The translations under genes and the position numbers were made by a program. The notes under the pieces are model-generated. The model was not told the origin of the DNA. It searched no databases and saw only the letters and a program-made list of their open reading frames with translations. From Burkholderia sp. Bp8963 (GTDB lineage: Bacteria; Pseudomonadota; Gammaproteobacteria; Burkholderiales; Burkholderiaceae), in contig NZ_QTQP01000045.1 of NCBI RefSeq assembly GCF_003854275.1, positions 1 to 57,793 on the forward strand: a DNA stretch of 57,793 nt. The letters are read 5' to 3'. This document shows, piece after piece, positions 17,790 through 27,788 of this stretch. Within the stretch, counting starts at the first letter, position 1. Each line of letters starts with the position of its first letter.

Positions 17790-20248
17790 AACAGCGAACC
17801 CCCCTCTATCAGCATGTGAAGGGCAGCAACTTTCACACTGCGCTTGCGTCAACGTTCGGAATCGATTTCACCGCCTGGGAGAATGTCGTCCTGCCTCGTC
17901 TCCAAGCAACGGGATGCCGCAATGTAATGCTGCTAACCGATGCGGGGATGATGACACAAGCTATGAACGGCGCCTCGGTATTGCCGCGCAAGGCTGGGCG
18001 AAGCTATACCCCAAATGCGATATCGGCATCGCGAGTGTTCCATCCAAAGCTCACATTGTTGATTGGACGGGAGGCGGCGCGATTGATTGTGGCTTCAGCG
18101 AATATCACTGCTCCAGGACTCGCTGGAAACCTTGAGGTAGCCGGCGTCGTCGATGCGAGACCGGATTTGCTCGGGGAAACACAACTAGTGGCCGGCGCAC
18201 TTCGCTTTTTGCGCTCCCGACTAGGTGCGCAGGGGGACGTAGTAGCTCATCAACTTGAGCGGATGCACAACCGTGCGAGTTGGCTGGTTAATACGGAGCA
18301 TTCCGATGATCCGATCCAACTGGGCGACGGTAGCGCTGCTCAATTCCTATGCAGCGACGCCGAGGAGGGTATTGGGACCCGATTCACGCGCAATGTGGGG
18401 AGTGCGCGCGTCAAAAGGCTCATTGTTGTCAGCCCGTACTGGGACGCTGACCTTTCCGCTCTACGAGCCCTCATTGAAGCGCTAACGCCCGAAAAAACCG
18501 TGCTGTTGGTCGACGTTCAATGCAAACTGTTTCCGACCCATGCCTTTGGGCATCTGACCGATGTAGACGTCATTGATATCGAGGCTGCGGCCGGTTCAAG
18601 TTTCGTCCATGCCAAACTGATCGTGGCTGAAACCGAGGCCGCCGACCATGTCCTCTATGGGAGCGCAAACTGTACGGCGGCGGCTCTCGGGACCGCAACT
18701 TTCCGTGGTTTGAACGATGAGGCTTGTCTTTACCGACGATTGCCTGCAGCGAGCATCGTCGAGGAGCTCGAGATGACGGAGCTTCTGAATCGTGCACCGG
18801 TCGGAATTGACGAGCTGCCCGCTCAAGCTTTGGCGCAGAGTCTGAAGTTCGAGACCCTGCGAACGAGCAATCCCGGCGGCTTCGAAGTCAGGGAAGACAT
18901 CATGTCTTGGCGCCCACGCAGGGAGAGCGTCCCGGAAGGGACCGTCGTGGAACTGTTCGATCTTGACAGGAACGTATCGCCTGCGAGGCTCGAACCACTT
19001 GATGCGGTAACCCGGAACGTCTGGCGCTTCAGGGTCGTGGGCGATCTTCCTGCGTTTGCACGCGTGCGCTACCCGGACAACACCCGCTCAGCGCTCGCCT
19101 GCGTGACCGTGGCGTACGATATCTACGCGTTGGCTCGTGATGTTCGTGGGAAAAGGGCCGAGGAAACCGTCGAACGACTGACCGGCAGCAATGAAGTCGG
19201 CGTCTTCATGCTCGAAGCGATACAGGCATTGGCCCTGGCCGAAAGTGAAGCCGAAACGCCTCAGTCAGAGTTCGCTGCTGGGGGCAAGCAGGGTTCCGAA
19301 CGACCAAACGCTCCGGAGGAGCCAAGAGCTTACAAAATCCTGTCGTATGAGGAGTTTGTAGCTGGGAGCAAAGCACGTAGCGAGAAACGCGGCAACGGTC
19401 CGGGTCTGTTCGTCGACAGCGGGCTATGGCATGTTCAGCAATTGCTGAATCGCTCGATTGGAATTGCTAACCGCCAAACAGCCACTTCCAGTTCGGAGTC
19501 GGATGAAAACGAGATTCGCCGCCTCTTCCGGCGAGGGGATGAAACTGAGAACCCCGAGGGTGAGCTCAATTCAGCTGAGATGCTTCAAGCGGACGGCGAC
19601 AAGAATGACATTGACGATCGGCGCAAGGAAGCCGATGAGCGAGAGCGCTACACCTCGGAACTACTCACATCGGTCCACAAGCACGTGGAATATCTGTGGA
19701 CGCTCAAGCAGAAAAAGGAAGCGTCCACAGTTGACGTACTTCGTCTCCGTGTTGTCCTCATGCTCATCGCATCGGCATCGACCGGCAAAACCCCGACGGA
19801 CATGCTCAAGGAGCATGACGCGAACCCAAAATCTCGGCTTGTGCTTCCCGCTGCAGGGGACATTTGCTGGCCACGGCTGATGCTCGCGCAGCTAGGCATA
19901 TTCTTCAGCACCAATGCGCCGGTGATTCAGTATCTTCGAATCGTATCGAAAGAAAGCAGCATGCCGTCGGACATCCTTGAATGCTGGGCAACATGCGTCT
20001 GGTCGCTTCATGCCTGCCGGATCGCAGTCTGGCGTCATGGCGAAAGACAGGACATGCGAATTCTCGGGCGCCAGCTGCGCACGCTTCCCCAACAGATTTA
20101 TCACATGCTTGGGATGAGCAACGAACAGTTCGAAAGTGACGCGTTCGCCCGTACGTTCAACAGTCTCGTGAACCATTTCGCGAAGCGTCTGGACATGGAC
20201 CCGGAAGAAATGCGGTCCCTCCACAAGGGTATGCTTTCCGGGGAGTAA
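17786..20248 (+). CDS. Phospholipase D-fold protein, probable nuclease
   Basis: 820 residues from the ATG that overlaps the previous stop. Two HKD-type half-sites are visible: FHPKLTLL (H86, K88) with ASANIT, and FVHAKLIV (H275, K277) with YGSANCT (S293, N295). Both show H-x-K followed by a Ser/Asn segment, as in PLD-superfamily nucleases, so one polypeptide could form a complete active site. The second half (about 400-820) is a charged, partly coiled-coil extension without recognised motifs. The frame stays open upstream to 17528, but the ATGA overlap makes 17786 the likely start. PLD-fold proteins act as nucleases in several defence systems; substrate and partner here are unknown, though the coupled upstream protein is the obvious partner. 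Confidence 0.85.
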   Translation: MKQRTPLYQHVKGSNFHTALASTFGIDFTAWENVVLPRLQATGCRNVMLLTDAGMMTQAMNGASVLPRKAGRSYTPNAISASRVFHPKLTLLIGREAARLIVASANITAPGLAGNLEVAGVVDARPDLLGETQLVAGALRFLRSRLGAQGDVVAHQLERMHNRASWLVNTEHSDDPIQLGDGSAAQFLCSDAEEGIGTRFTRNVGSARVKRLIVVSPYWDADLSALRALIEALTPEKTVLLVDVQCKLFPTHAFGHLTDVDVIDIEAAAGSSFVHAKLIVAETEAADHVLYGSANCTAAALGTATFRGLNDEACLYRRLPAASIVEELEMTELLNRAPVGIDELPAQALAQSLKFETLRTSNPGGFEVREDIMSWRPRRESVPEGTVVELFDLDRNVSPARLEPLDAVTRNVWRFRVVGDLPAFARVRYPDNTRSALACVTVAYDIYALARDVRGKRAEETVERLTGSNEVGVFMLEAIQALALAESEAETPQSEFAAGGKQGSERPNAPEEPRAYKILSYEEFVAGSKARSEKRGNGPGLFVDSGLWHVQQLLNRSIGIANRQTATSSSESDENEIRRLFRRGDETENPEGELNSAEMLQADGDKNDIDDRRKEADERERYTSELLTSVHKHVEYLWTLKQKKEASTVDVLRLRVVLMLIASASTGKTPTDMLKEHDANPKSRLVLPAAGDICWPRLMLAQLGIFFSTNAPVIQYLRIVSKESSMPSDILECWATCVWSLHACRIAVWRHGERQDMRILGRQLRTLPQQIYHMLGMSNEQFESDAFARTFNSLVNHFAKRLDMDPEEMRSLHKGMLSGE

Positions 20249-20589
20249 CGCTCAGCGATGGGACTTACGAGTTTGGCCAGATGCTACTCATCTCGAACGG
20301 GGATGAACCTTGCGTTCCCGTCTTCAATGTTGATAACCACATGGTGTATGTCATCCGACGGTGGGGGGGGCGGTAATCGGGGCTGAGCGCGTCTTCGCTC
20401 AGAAGTACAATCCGTAGGTCGCGTTGAGACCGTACTTCCTTAGTTTTTTCACGGCTTCCGACTTCTTTCTCGGGAAGAACGATGGAGCAACATTGAAGGC
20501 TTCTCCCACGAGCGGAACTCCGCCCCCTTATATGGCATCTCGCGTGCTGGAAAATTACGCTCCACGCTTCTACCTCATGAGAGACTAAA
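20249..20589 (+). other. Gap between PLD and SIR2 genes
   Basis: 341 bases. It contains an 8-G run at about 20365 and a short minus-strand frame listed separately. On the plus strand a ~40-codon stretch after the PLD stop (20245-20373) reads like protein, but it has no start codon and ends at the G-run. No terminator is obvious, so read-through into the SIR2 gene is possible. Confidence 0.5.
20399..20509 (-). CDS. Short basic ORF, 36 residues, doubtful
   Basis: Opposite to the surrounding operon, a GTG at 20509 opens a 36-residue frame, MGEAFNVAPSFFPRKK followed by SEAVKKLRKYGLNATYGLYF. A GGCGGAG purine stretch precedes the GTG. Its composition looks like real protein, a basic helix then an aromatic tail, but it may be the 3' end of a lost gene. 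No family is recognised. Confidence 0.25.
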   Translation of the reverse strand: MGEAFNVAPSFFPRKKSEAVKKLRKYGLNATYGLYF

Positions 20590-23500
20590 CTGAGATTCTT
20601 TGCTGACGGTCCAATTATTCCGAATGAGCTTCTCACGTATCAAGACCGTGGCGAAGTCGTATTCTTCTGCGGCGCGGGGGTTTCGATGCCCGTTGGCCTC
20701 CCAAGCTTCTTTCGGCTTACCACCCAAGTCATGGCGAGCCTTGGCGTTGCCCCGACATCTCCGGCCGGCGTGGCGATGGCAGACGCGATACGTGAAAACG
20801 ATCCAGGACTTGCGCCCCCGTTGGACCAGGTGTTCGGGATGCTACAGCGTGAATACTCCCGCTCTACCATCGAAAAGGAGGTCAGGGGGCTACTTAGAAC
20901 GCCTCGCAACGCCGACACCCGCAATCACGAGTCTATACTGAAGCTTTCAGTTGATGCCGATGGCAAACCTTTCGTTGTTACGACAAACTTCGACCTCATG
21001 TTCGAGAAGGTAGAGGGTCGTTTGCAACGATGGTGCTCCCCGCTCCTGCCTTCAATGGTCTTCAACGAGTCACCGCGCGGTATCGTCTATCTTCACGGGC
21101 GTCTCGCACACAATCACGATGAGAGTGGAAACCTGATTCTCAGTTCGGCAGATTTTGGCAGGGCCTATCTGGCAGACGGCTGGTCGACAGAATTCATGCG
21201 CGACCTCCTCGAACGGAGAGTGGTGGTCCTGCTGGGTTATTCCGCGAGCGACCCACCCATTCGATACTTGCTGGAAGGATTGTCGACGAGTTCGTCGTCG
21301 AAGCTACGTACTATCTATGCGTTTGATAAGGGGCCAGCGGAAGATGTCCGCGCGAAATGGAATGAATTGGGAATCGTGGGGATTGGCTTTGACCAATTTT
21401 CGCATCTATGGGCGACGCTAGACGCTTGGGCTAACCGGTCAAGCAATAAAAGCGCATGGGTGTCACAGGTTATCCGGCTAGCACACTCTTCACCGCGTAA
21501 CCTAGCCGCATACCAGCGAGGCCAGGTCGTAGCCCTTGTTGCTACACCGGATGGTGCCAAATCGTTCGCGGAAGCCACCCCTGCGCCTCCGTCCGAGTGG
21601 CTTCGTGTTTTCGACAAGTATTCTCGATATGGTCGAGTCGAAAAAGCTCGCCCTCCGCAACGCCCGAACGACATAGACCCCCATCACCAATACGGGCTCG
21701 ATGATGACCCACCACGCGACGTTTCCGGTGAGGCTCGTGCCGTACAGGAAGGGGTGGATATTCTCTCCACATTGCCCACTGACGTAGCCGAGACTGGTCG
21801 TTCCCGCATCTCGAATATGTACCATCGGGCACTGCCACTGAACTCTCGTCTCCAATGGTTTGTGCAATGGTTTGCACGTGTTTTGGACCAGCCGGCCGCA
21901 CTCTGGTGGGCCATGCGACAGCGCGGGCTACATCCCGAAATGCTCGCAGCCATCCGACGCAGGCTTACACATATCGCCCCAACTATGCCGCCGCTCGACG
22001 GCGAAGCTAGACGCGTCTGGTCGCTGCTCCTTGAGGCATTGGTGTCTTCTGCGAATCACTCGAGTAACCATGAATGGGTCAACCTCCAGATACGCATTCG
22101 CGCAGATGGATGGACCGGCGCGGTCCTGCGTGAGCTCCAGGACATCGCTCAGCCATACCTGGTCGCGCACCCCTTTCTCTTCGACCTCAGCCTGCATCCG
22201 GCCAACGGAGAGCCTGTTGAAATCGGTCGGGTAGTCCGCTTCGACGTGCAGACACCCAGTCGACGCGGAGCCAATATCGATGTCCCAGATGACTATGTTC
22301 GTCCGGTCGTCAGAATCATGCGAGGAGTTTTAGAAAGAGCCATCGGTCTGTTGGATGACGCTCATGGGTCTCATAAATTTTATCGTACGCCGGCGATTTC
22401 TCCGGAAATCAGAGGCAATTGGCAGCCCCCTCATCAGGATGGTTTGGACGCTGACTTTTTGTGGTTTGTCGAACTATGTGAGCGGCTTCGTAAACTCTCG
22501 CCGGACTCTCTTCGAGAGGAGGTGAATGCATGGCCGGCCGCAGATGGATACTTTTTCGCAAGGCTCCGGATGCACTTCTGGAAAGAGCGTGACCTCTTCG
22601 ACGGCCAGGCGGTTGGGCACAGCATCCTTGCATTTTCGGACGACATATTCTGGAGTCCATATGCCAAACGCGAGTTGCTCCCTTTACTAAGAGCGCGTTG
22701 GGGTGACTTTTCAAGCACGCATCGACACAGTATCGAACGTCGCATCCTAAAAGGTCGTCGTCAATACGATGGCGAGTCTCCAAAAGACCACTCGGCGGAC
22801 AAGAAGTACAACGCGGGCATTGCTTTGGGGTGGCTGCAACGAAACCGGTGCCGACTATCTCCGGGCGCCGAAAAAGCTCTCACGCGCATTCGAAGCGCGA
22901 AGGATTGGCCAACGGAGCATGAACTTGGGGCGGATCACGACTCAGACGGACGGACAGGTTGGGTAGAGCAGCGTAAAGACCCGAGCGACCTTCGCAACCT
23001 TCCAAACGGATTGATTGCATCACGCGCGCTCGAAATGTCGAAGCTCCGGTTCGAAGATTTCGTCGAGGATCGCCCTTTCACCGGTCTGGTGGAAAGCCAA
23101 CCGGTCAAAGCTTTGCTTGCGCTGACCATTGAGCGACGACGGGGGAATTATCCTGTCTTCCTCTGGCGTCAGCTAATCTCGTCATGGCCAACTGCGACCT
23201 CGGAACGGCTGTTTCTTGCCTGCGCGCATCGGCTTGCTGACTTGCCGACGGAAGCCATGTTTGAGCTTCGATATGAAGTCACGCGATGGATTGAGCGTTT
23301 TGCCCTTCGCATGTATCAACTCCAGCCCGAAGAGTTTGGGACGGTTTGGGACAAGGTATTCCACAGCCTTTGTCAGAGCGGAGAAAAGGCTACCGCCAGC
23401 GCTATCTCACGCTCTACGGACTCGAAAGGCAACGCGCGGTCAACGAAAACTGTCGACCATGCCATCAACGGCCCGATTGGGCACTTGCTGGAGGCATTGT

Positions 23501-24393
23501 TCAACACCTTCGGTGACAAGAAGTTTGTCAAGGGAGAATCCTTCCCTGAAGGTTTTCGCGTAAGAGTGGAGCGCGCATTAGGCGCTCCAGGAGACGGGGC
23601 ATCGCACACCGCCATCTTGCTTGGAAGACAACTAAATTTCTTGTACTTGGTGGATTCTCGATGGTTCAAGCGTGAAATCTTGCCACACCTCTCGGTCGAC
23701 GACGCGCTGTCTGAGTCGCTTTGGGCAGGCGCAATCGCCGAGATAAAGGTGCCTGCGCCGGCAGCATTTTTTAAAGCGGTGAAGCAGGATTTCCTGATGA
23801 TTTTAGGCCAGCCAGAAAAATTTCACCTTGACGAAGGAGCCGACCGGAAGCTTGCGCAGATGCTCATCCAAGCAACGTTCTGGAGCGTCAAACACGCCGG
23901 ATACGTCACCGTCAAGGAATGCCGGGACGCGCTGCGCACCTGCAGCGAATCTGGTCGTCAAGCCGCACTGTGGGTGGTTGAGCAAATCGTACCGGTCGAA
24001 AACAACTGGGAATTGTTTGGAAAGGGCTTCTTTAAGCTAGCGTGGCCCAGAGAGGTGGCCTATCGAACGAGCTCGACGTCCGAGGCCATGGCTCGCCTTG
24101 CTACAGAAATGCGCGACAAATTCCCTGAGGTAGTGGATGCCATCCAGGAGTACCTTACTTTCGTTGAGTATCCTGACACGGTGATTTTTGGTCTGTTGGA
24201 CGAGCGACACGGAACCTCGATAGCTGCGCGGTGGCCCACCGAGACTCTTGCTGTACTAACGAAGACTATCCGCCTCGACACATCAAGCGTCCCGTTCCAG
24301 CTTGGAACAGTATTGAATTTGATTGCCGACGCAAACGAAAGTCTGAGGACACATAAGGCATGGCGAGACCTAGCGGGCCTGCTTTCCAGGTAG
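20590..24393 (+). CDS. Large SIR2-domain NAD-hydrolase-type defence protein (CTG start)
   Basis: Residues 1 to ~250 form a SIR2-like domain with all signature elements: GAGVS (28-32), VVTTNFD (N133, D135), YLHG (catalytic-type H169) and LLGYSASDPPIR. The other ~1000 residues are helical without recognised motifs, probably a sensor. The first ATG in frame (20686) lies after the GAGVS motif and would destroy the domain. The only suitable upstream codon after the stop at 20578-20580 is CTG at 20590, which gives LRFFADGPIIPNELL, the usual beginning of such proteins, with GAGAG six bases before it. At ~1267 residues it has the size of long defence sirtuins (DSR-type) that deplete NAD+ on phage infection. 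Activity is inferred from motif conservation. Confidence 0.85.
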   Translation: MRFFADGPIIPNELLTYQDRGEVVFFCGAGVSMPVGLPSFFRLTTQVMASLGVAPTSPAGVAMADAIRENDPGLAPPLDQVFGMLQREYSRSTIEKEVRGLLRTPRNADTRNHESILKLSVDADGKPFVVTTNFDLMFEKVEGRLQRWCSPLLPSMVFNESPRGIVYLHGRLAHNHDESGNLILSSADFGRAYLADGWSTEFMRDLLERRVVVLLGYSASDPPIRYLLEGLSTSSSSKLRTIYAFDKGPAEDVRAKWNELGIVGIGFDQFSHLWATLDAWANRSSNKSAWVSQVIRLAHSSPRNLAAYQRGQVVALVATPDGAKSFAEATPAPPSEWLRVFDKYSRYGRVEKARPPQRPNDIDPHHQYGLDDDPPRDVSGEARAVQEGVDILSTLPTDVAETGRSRISNMYHRALPLNSRLQWFVQWFARVLDQPAALWWAMRQRGLHPEMLAAIRRRLTHIAPTMPPLDGEARRVWSLLLEALVSSANHSSNHEWVNLQIRIRADGWTGAVLRELQDIAQPYLVAHPFLFDLSLHPANGEPVEIGRVVRFDVQTPSRRGANIDVPDDYVRPVVRIMRGVLERAIGLLDDAHGSHKFYRTPAISPEIRGNWQPPHQDGLDADFLWFVELCERLRKLSPDSLREEVNAWPAADGYFFARLRMHFWKERDLFDGQAVGHSILAFSDDIFWSPYAKRELLPLLRARWGDFSSTHRHSIERRILKGRRQYDGESPKDHSADKKYNAGIALGWLQRNRCRLSPGAEKALTRIRSAKDWPTEHELGADHDSDGRTGWVEQRKDPSDLRNLPNGLIASRALEMSKLRFEDFVEDRPFTGLVESQPVKALLALTIERRRGNYPVFLWRQLISSWPTATSERLFLACAHRLADLPTEAMFELRYEVTRWIERFALRMYQLQPEEFGTVWDKVFHSLCQSGEKATASAISRSTDSKGNARSTKTVDHAINGPIGHLLEALFNTFGDKKFVKGESFPEGFRVRVERALGAPGDGASHTAILLGRQLNFLYLVDSRWFKREILPHLSVDDALSESLWAGAIAEIKVPAPAAFFKAVKQDFLMILGQPEKFHLDEGADRKLAQMLIQATFWSVKHAGYVTVKECRDALRTCSESGRQAALWVVEQIVPVENNWELFGKGFFKLAWPREVAYRTSSTSEAMARLATEMRDKFPEVVDAIQEYLTFVEYPDTVIFGLLDERHGTSIAARWPTETLAVLTKTIRLDTSSVPFQLGTVLNLIADANESLRTHKAWRDLAGLLSR

Positions 24394-24656
24394 TGCCTCG
24401 ACGAGAACAATGGCAAGCTCAGACAAGCCGACCTTTGGGAAGCAGGCGCGGCCCCAAGGTCCTCCCGAACGTTGCCGTACCACGCAGGAATTTGTCTTTC
24501 GTCGACCGGTGGCTGGGCAAAAGCAGGACATCCGGGACGCGGCCACCTCAATGTGTATCTAGGCGGCGTTTGCCGCGCGGTGTGTGCCGGCGCCGTGGAG
24601 TTCTACAACGGTCACGATTTCGCGGCGACTCCGAGGTCAATCCACGTGGAGGAACA

Positions 24657-25970
24657 ATGAAGCGCAGCGAGCTGTACGACAAGGTCTGGTCGGCCCCGAT
24701 TTCGAAACTTGCGCGGGAGTTCGGCGTTTCGGACGTAGGATTGGCCAAGATTTGCCGCCGCCATGCTATCCCGGTGCCGCCCAGGGGCTACTGGGCGAAG
24801 CTTAAGGCAGGGCAAAAACCCTCACGAATTCCGTTGCCCACCCCAGAGCTCGATGTTCATGTCAGGCTCGACGTGCTTGACCCGGAAGAGCTGGCTCGGC
24901 AGGCCGAAATTCAGAAACGAAGAGCCGAAGCGTTGGAGGCACAAGCTGCGCAGGCCCAGGCTAGCGAACCGATTGAGTTCGCAGCAGATCTGGAAGGTGC
25001 TCATCCTCTTGTGAAGGCGACGCAACGATATTGCGACCGCATTCCGCGTCTGATTGAGAAAGCCACGCGTGCAGGCTATCGCGGCGCGCGAATAGATGAT
25101 CCGAGAGATCGACCGCCGCCGGCGCAACACGGCCGTTATCATCTCCTGCACCGTGGGTGCCTTGATATCAACGCCTCTCTTGAGTCCATCGAGTGGGTTC
25201 TACGATTTCATGCGACCGTTTTGCGCGGGCTGACAGATGGTGGAATGGTCATAACCCGACGAGAAAAAACGGAGGAGCGCTCTGCCGGAGCAACGCGTGA
25301 AGCGGCTGTTGAAATGAAGTTCAATGGCGAGACACTGACGTTAGCGTTTTCCGAAGGTTATCGTCGAATTCGACTATCGCCTGATGAGCTAGAGAAGAAA
25401 CGGCGTGAGACTTCTTGGGCAAGCGAGTACGAAACGCGACCGTCAGGCAATTTCACAGTCAGCATCCGTGGGACCGAGTATCAGGCGAGCAAGGCGTGGC
25501 AGGGGACTCAGGAAAAACTGCAAGCGAAGGTGGATGAGATCGTTCGTACGGCGTTCAAGTTGGCCTGTCTGCAACCTGAACTGCGCAAGGAAAGGGAGGC
25601 CAAGGAGAAGACGGCGCGACGTGACGCGGAACTGCAGCGCCAGGAGCAGCAGCGTCGCACGGCCAGAGCAGAGCAGGTGAAGCAGGCGTTCTTGATGATG
25701 GAGGCCGATGCCCGCGTTCGACAGCTGAAAGAATTCCTGGATCGGCTCGAAAAGAGTATTCCGGACTTCGTGCCTCCCTTCGATGAGCGCCTCAAGGTAT
25801 GGCTCGACGTGGTGAGGGGCGAACTCGCGGCAAATAATCCGGTTGACGCAATCATGCGGCGGTGCTTGTCGGCACCGCTTTGGGGCTCGTGGCCGCCGGC
25901 GTGGTGGCCGGCAGAGCCTACCAGTGAGGAGCCGCAGAACGATGAGGGTGAAACACCTTGTCGAACGTAG
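24657..25970 (+). CDS. HTH/coiled-coil protein of unknown function
   Basis: 437 residues from ATG 24657, preceded by GGAGGA. The N-terminus (SELYDKVWSAPISKLAREFG, then VSDVGLAKICRRHAIPVPPRGYW) looks like a helix-turn-helix of a family often found in bacterial accessory regions. A long charged coiled coil covers about 80-110 and 300-350 (KEREAKEKTARRDAELQRQE). The C-terminus is Trp/Pro-rich (LWGSWPPAWWP). No enzyme motif is seen. It follows the SIR2 gene by 263 bp on the same strand. It may bind DNA; whether it regulates or takes part in the upstream system cannot be told. Confidence 0.7.
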   Translation: MKRSELYDKVWSAPISKLAREFGVSDVGLAKICRRHAIPVPPRGYWAKLKAGQKPSRIPLPTPELDVHVRLDVLDPEELARQAEIQKRRAEALEAQAAQAQASEPIEFAADLEGAHPLVKATQRYCDRIPRLIEKATRAGYRGARIDDPRDRPPPAQHGRYHLLHRGCLDINASLESIEWVLRFHATVLRGLTDGGMVITRREKTEERSAGATREAAVEMKFNGETLTLAFSEGYRRIRLSPDELEKKRRETSWASEYETRPSGNFTVSIRGTEYQASKAWQGTQEKLQAKVDEIVRTAFKLACLQPELRKEREAKEKTARRDAELQRQEQQRRTARAEQVKQAFLMMEADARVRQLKEFLDRLEKSIPDFVPPFDERLKVWLDVVRGELAANNPVDAIMRRCLSAPLWGSWPPAWWPAEPTSEEPQNDEGETPCRT

Positions 25971-26679
25971 CTGAGAGAGCCTTTTGCCTCTCACCATGTA
26001 TGCACGGTGTCGAGAGCGCCTTATTCGGTTGAGGTCGCACCGAGCCGACGGTCTGAAGTGGGGGAAGTGGCGCGCGACTGCGGAAGTTGCCGGCTGATGC
26101 TGCGGCGCAAGATCGACATGCAGCGCCGAACTTCTGAGTTCGGTCAATGGTTGCCGCTCGCCGCTCGCCGCTCCGACAAAGCCGACATTCGAACGGCTAG
26201 CCCACCCCGGAACCTGCTGGATGTCCTATGGAAGCATCTCGGCCGAGTGAATGGCCTGTTCGAACCGCTGTTTGTAGACTACGGCTGCAATCCTTATCTC
26301 GCCATTGTCTCCGACAAGCAAAAAGCACATCAGAGCCAAGAAACCGTGCCATATTACCGGGGGAAAACGAAAGACCTATCAATAACGGCACTGAGCGTCA
26401 CGTTCTAACGACGCAAAGCGACGGAACCATTCGCGTTGATTTCTAGAACGAAGATAGGCCCCGCAATGTACCAAGCGAACTATGGACATGACCCAAGAGG
26501 AAGGGCTTCACTCGTGACTGAACTGCCCGTCAGGCAGTGCTATCATTCGGGCTGGGGTTCGCCTTTACTTCCATTCGGGCCAGCCTTGTGGTTTGTCACA
26601 GTGCCACCTCCGGTTTTTTCACAGTGGCTGTATTCATGGCGCGCCGTGATTGCAGCGCGCTTTTTATCCACACGCCAAG
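25971..26679 (+). other. Intergenic region, no gene recognised
   Basis: About 700 bases. A 133-codon frame (26007-26408, plus) lacks a good ribosome-binding site and any recognisable motif. A short triplicated GCCGCTC run occurs near 26154-26175. I see no convincing gene. Confidence 0.5.
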
Positions 26680-27726
26680 ATGACTAACTCGCCGCAAAAA
26701 ATTTTTCTGGACGCGAATGTCGTGATTCAGGAAGGTAAAGAGGGAAGCCCGATCATCGAGCGAATGGTTGATCTGGTTGATGCTGGACTGGTGTCCGTTC
26801 TGACGACCGATCTAACCATGACGGAAGTGGCAAAGAAGCACGCCGAGAACGACCTCGATTTGGTTAAGGACTTCGCGCGCCCTCACATTCGAAAAGTCCT
26901 GAGTGATGTGCTCGGCGCAGAATTTCCAGCGGTCACCAAAGCGGACATGAAAGCCGCGCTGAGCAAGAAACATCACGCTGTTACGGAGAAAATGTTCAAG
27001 GCACTCAAGGCCAAGATTCTTTCAATCGACGATGTAAAGCCTTCTGATGTGTTCGCGGCATACGCAAACAAAGAGGGCTTTTTCAGTGGCGAAGGAAAGA
27101 AGGATCAGTTTCCCGACGCGTTCATCTTTGAATGCCTGAAGAAACTCGCCAGCGCAGAATCGCCGATTATTATCGTGTCGTCGGACGGCGACTATGCTGC
27201 ACCAGTCGCGGCCACGACCAACATCAAGCTCGTAAAGACGTTTTCAGAATTGTTCGCTGAGTTGGGACTGGCAATTGAGCCGCCCGACGTGCAAGGGTTC
27301 TTCGAAGCGGACCACGACGAACTTGTTTCCCGCTTCGATGATGAAGTATCTAGTTGGGGCTTGCAGGTTTCGGACGTCGCCGACGCAGAGATTGACGAGT
27401 CGACGGTAACGGACGTGACGCTCGATCAATTCAAGGCGTTTCGCTTTGTTAACGAGGAGCAAATTCTCGTCGTGGGTTATGCGATGGTAACGGCCGAAGT
27501 GGCATTTACTCACCCCGACTGGGATACCGCGTCTTGGGACTCGGAGGACAAAATCGCTATACCGCATCAGGACGTGAGCGGCGAGACCGAGGTTGAGTTC
27601 GAGGTTGAGTTCTCGATGAGCCTATCGGTCGATGAGTCAGGTAAGCCTGTTGCGCTCGATAACCTGAGTTTTTTGGATAGTTCTTTTGTGTGGGTTCAGA
27701 TCGAGCGATACGAAACATACAAGTGA
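26680..27726 (+). CDS. PIN-domain protein (DUF4935-like)
   Basis: 348 residues. The N-terminal half looks like a PIN ribonuclease domain of the DUF4935 type: the first acidic residue is in KIFLDANVV (D11), further acidic residues in TDLTMTEVAKKH and DQFPDAFIFE (D142, D146, E151), and the last in VSSDGDYAAP. The C-terminal half (about 190-348) is an acidic beta-rich region with no recognised domain. I prefer ATG 26680 over the upstream TTG at 26650, although no strong Shine-Dalgarno is visible. No small antitoxin gene sits beside it, so a classical VapBC pair is unlikely. It is convergent with the next gene, 62 bp away. PIN domains usually cut RNA; the target is unknown. Confidence 0.75.
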   Translation: MTNSPQKIFLDANVVIQEGKEGSPIIERMVDLVDAGLVSVLTTDLTMTEVAKKHAENDLDLVKDFARPHIRKVLSDVLGAEFPAVTKADMKAALSKKHHAVTEKMFKALKAKILSIDDVKPSDVFAAYANKEGFFSGEGKKDQFPDAFIFECLKKLASAESPIIIVSSDGDYAAPVAATTNIKLVKTFSELFAELGLAIEPPDVQGFFEADHDELVSRFDDEVSSWGLQVSDVADAEIDESTVTDVTLDQFKAFRFVNEEQILVVGYAMVTAEVAFTHPDWDTASWDSEDKIAIPHQDVSGETEVEFEVEFSMSLSVDESGKPVALDNLSFLDSSFVWVQIERYETYK

Positions 27727-27788
27727 CTCTTATTTGTCGCCGGCCGTCGCTGCTGCGGTGTTAGCTATCCACCCTCAGCCACCGCTCC

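Noticed and set aside
20245..20373. Plus-strand protein-like stretch after the PLD stop
   Set aside because: No start codon and no ribosome-binding site of its own, and it ends at a G-run; not supportable as a gene.
26007..26408. 133-codon plus-strand frame in the gap before the PIN gene
   Set aside because: No ribosome-binding site, no motif, odd composition; probably a chance frame.
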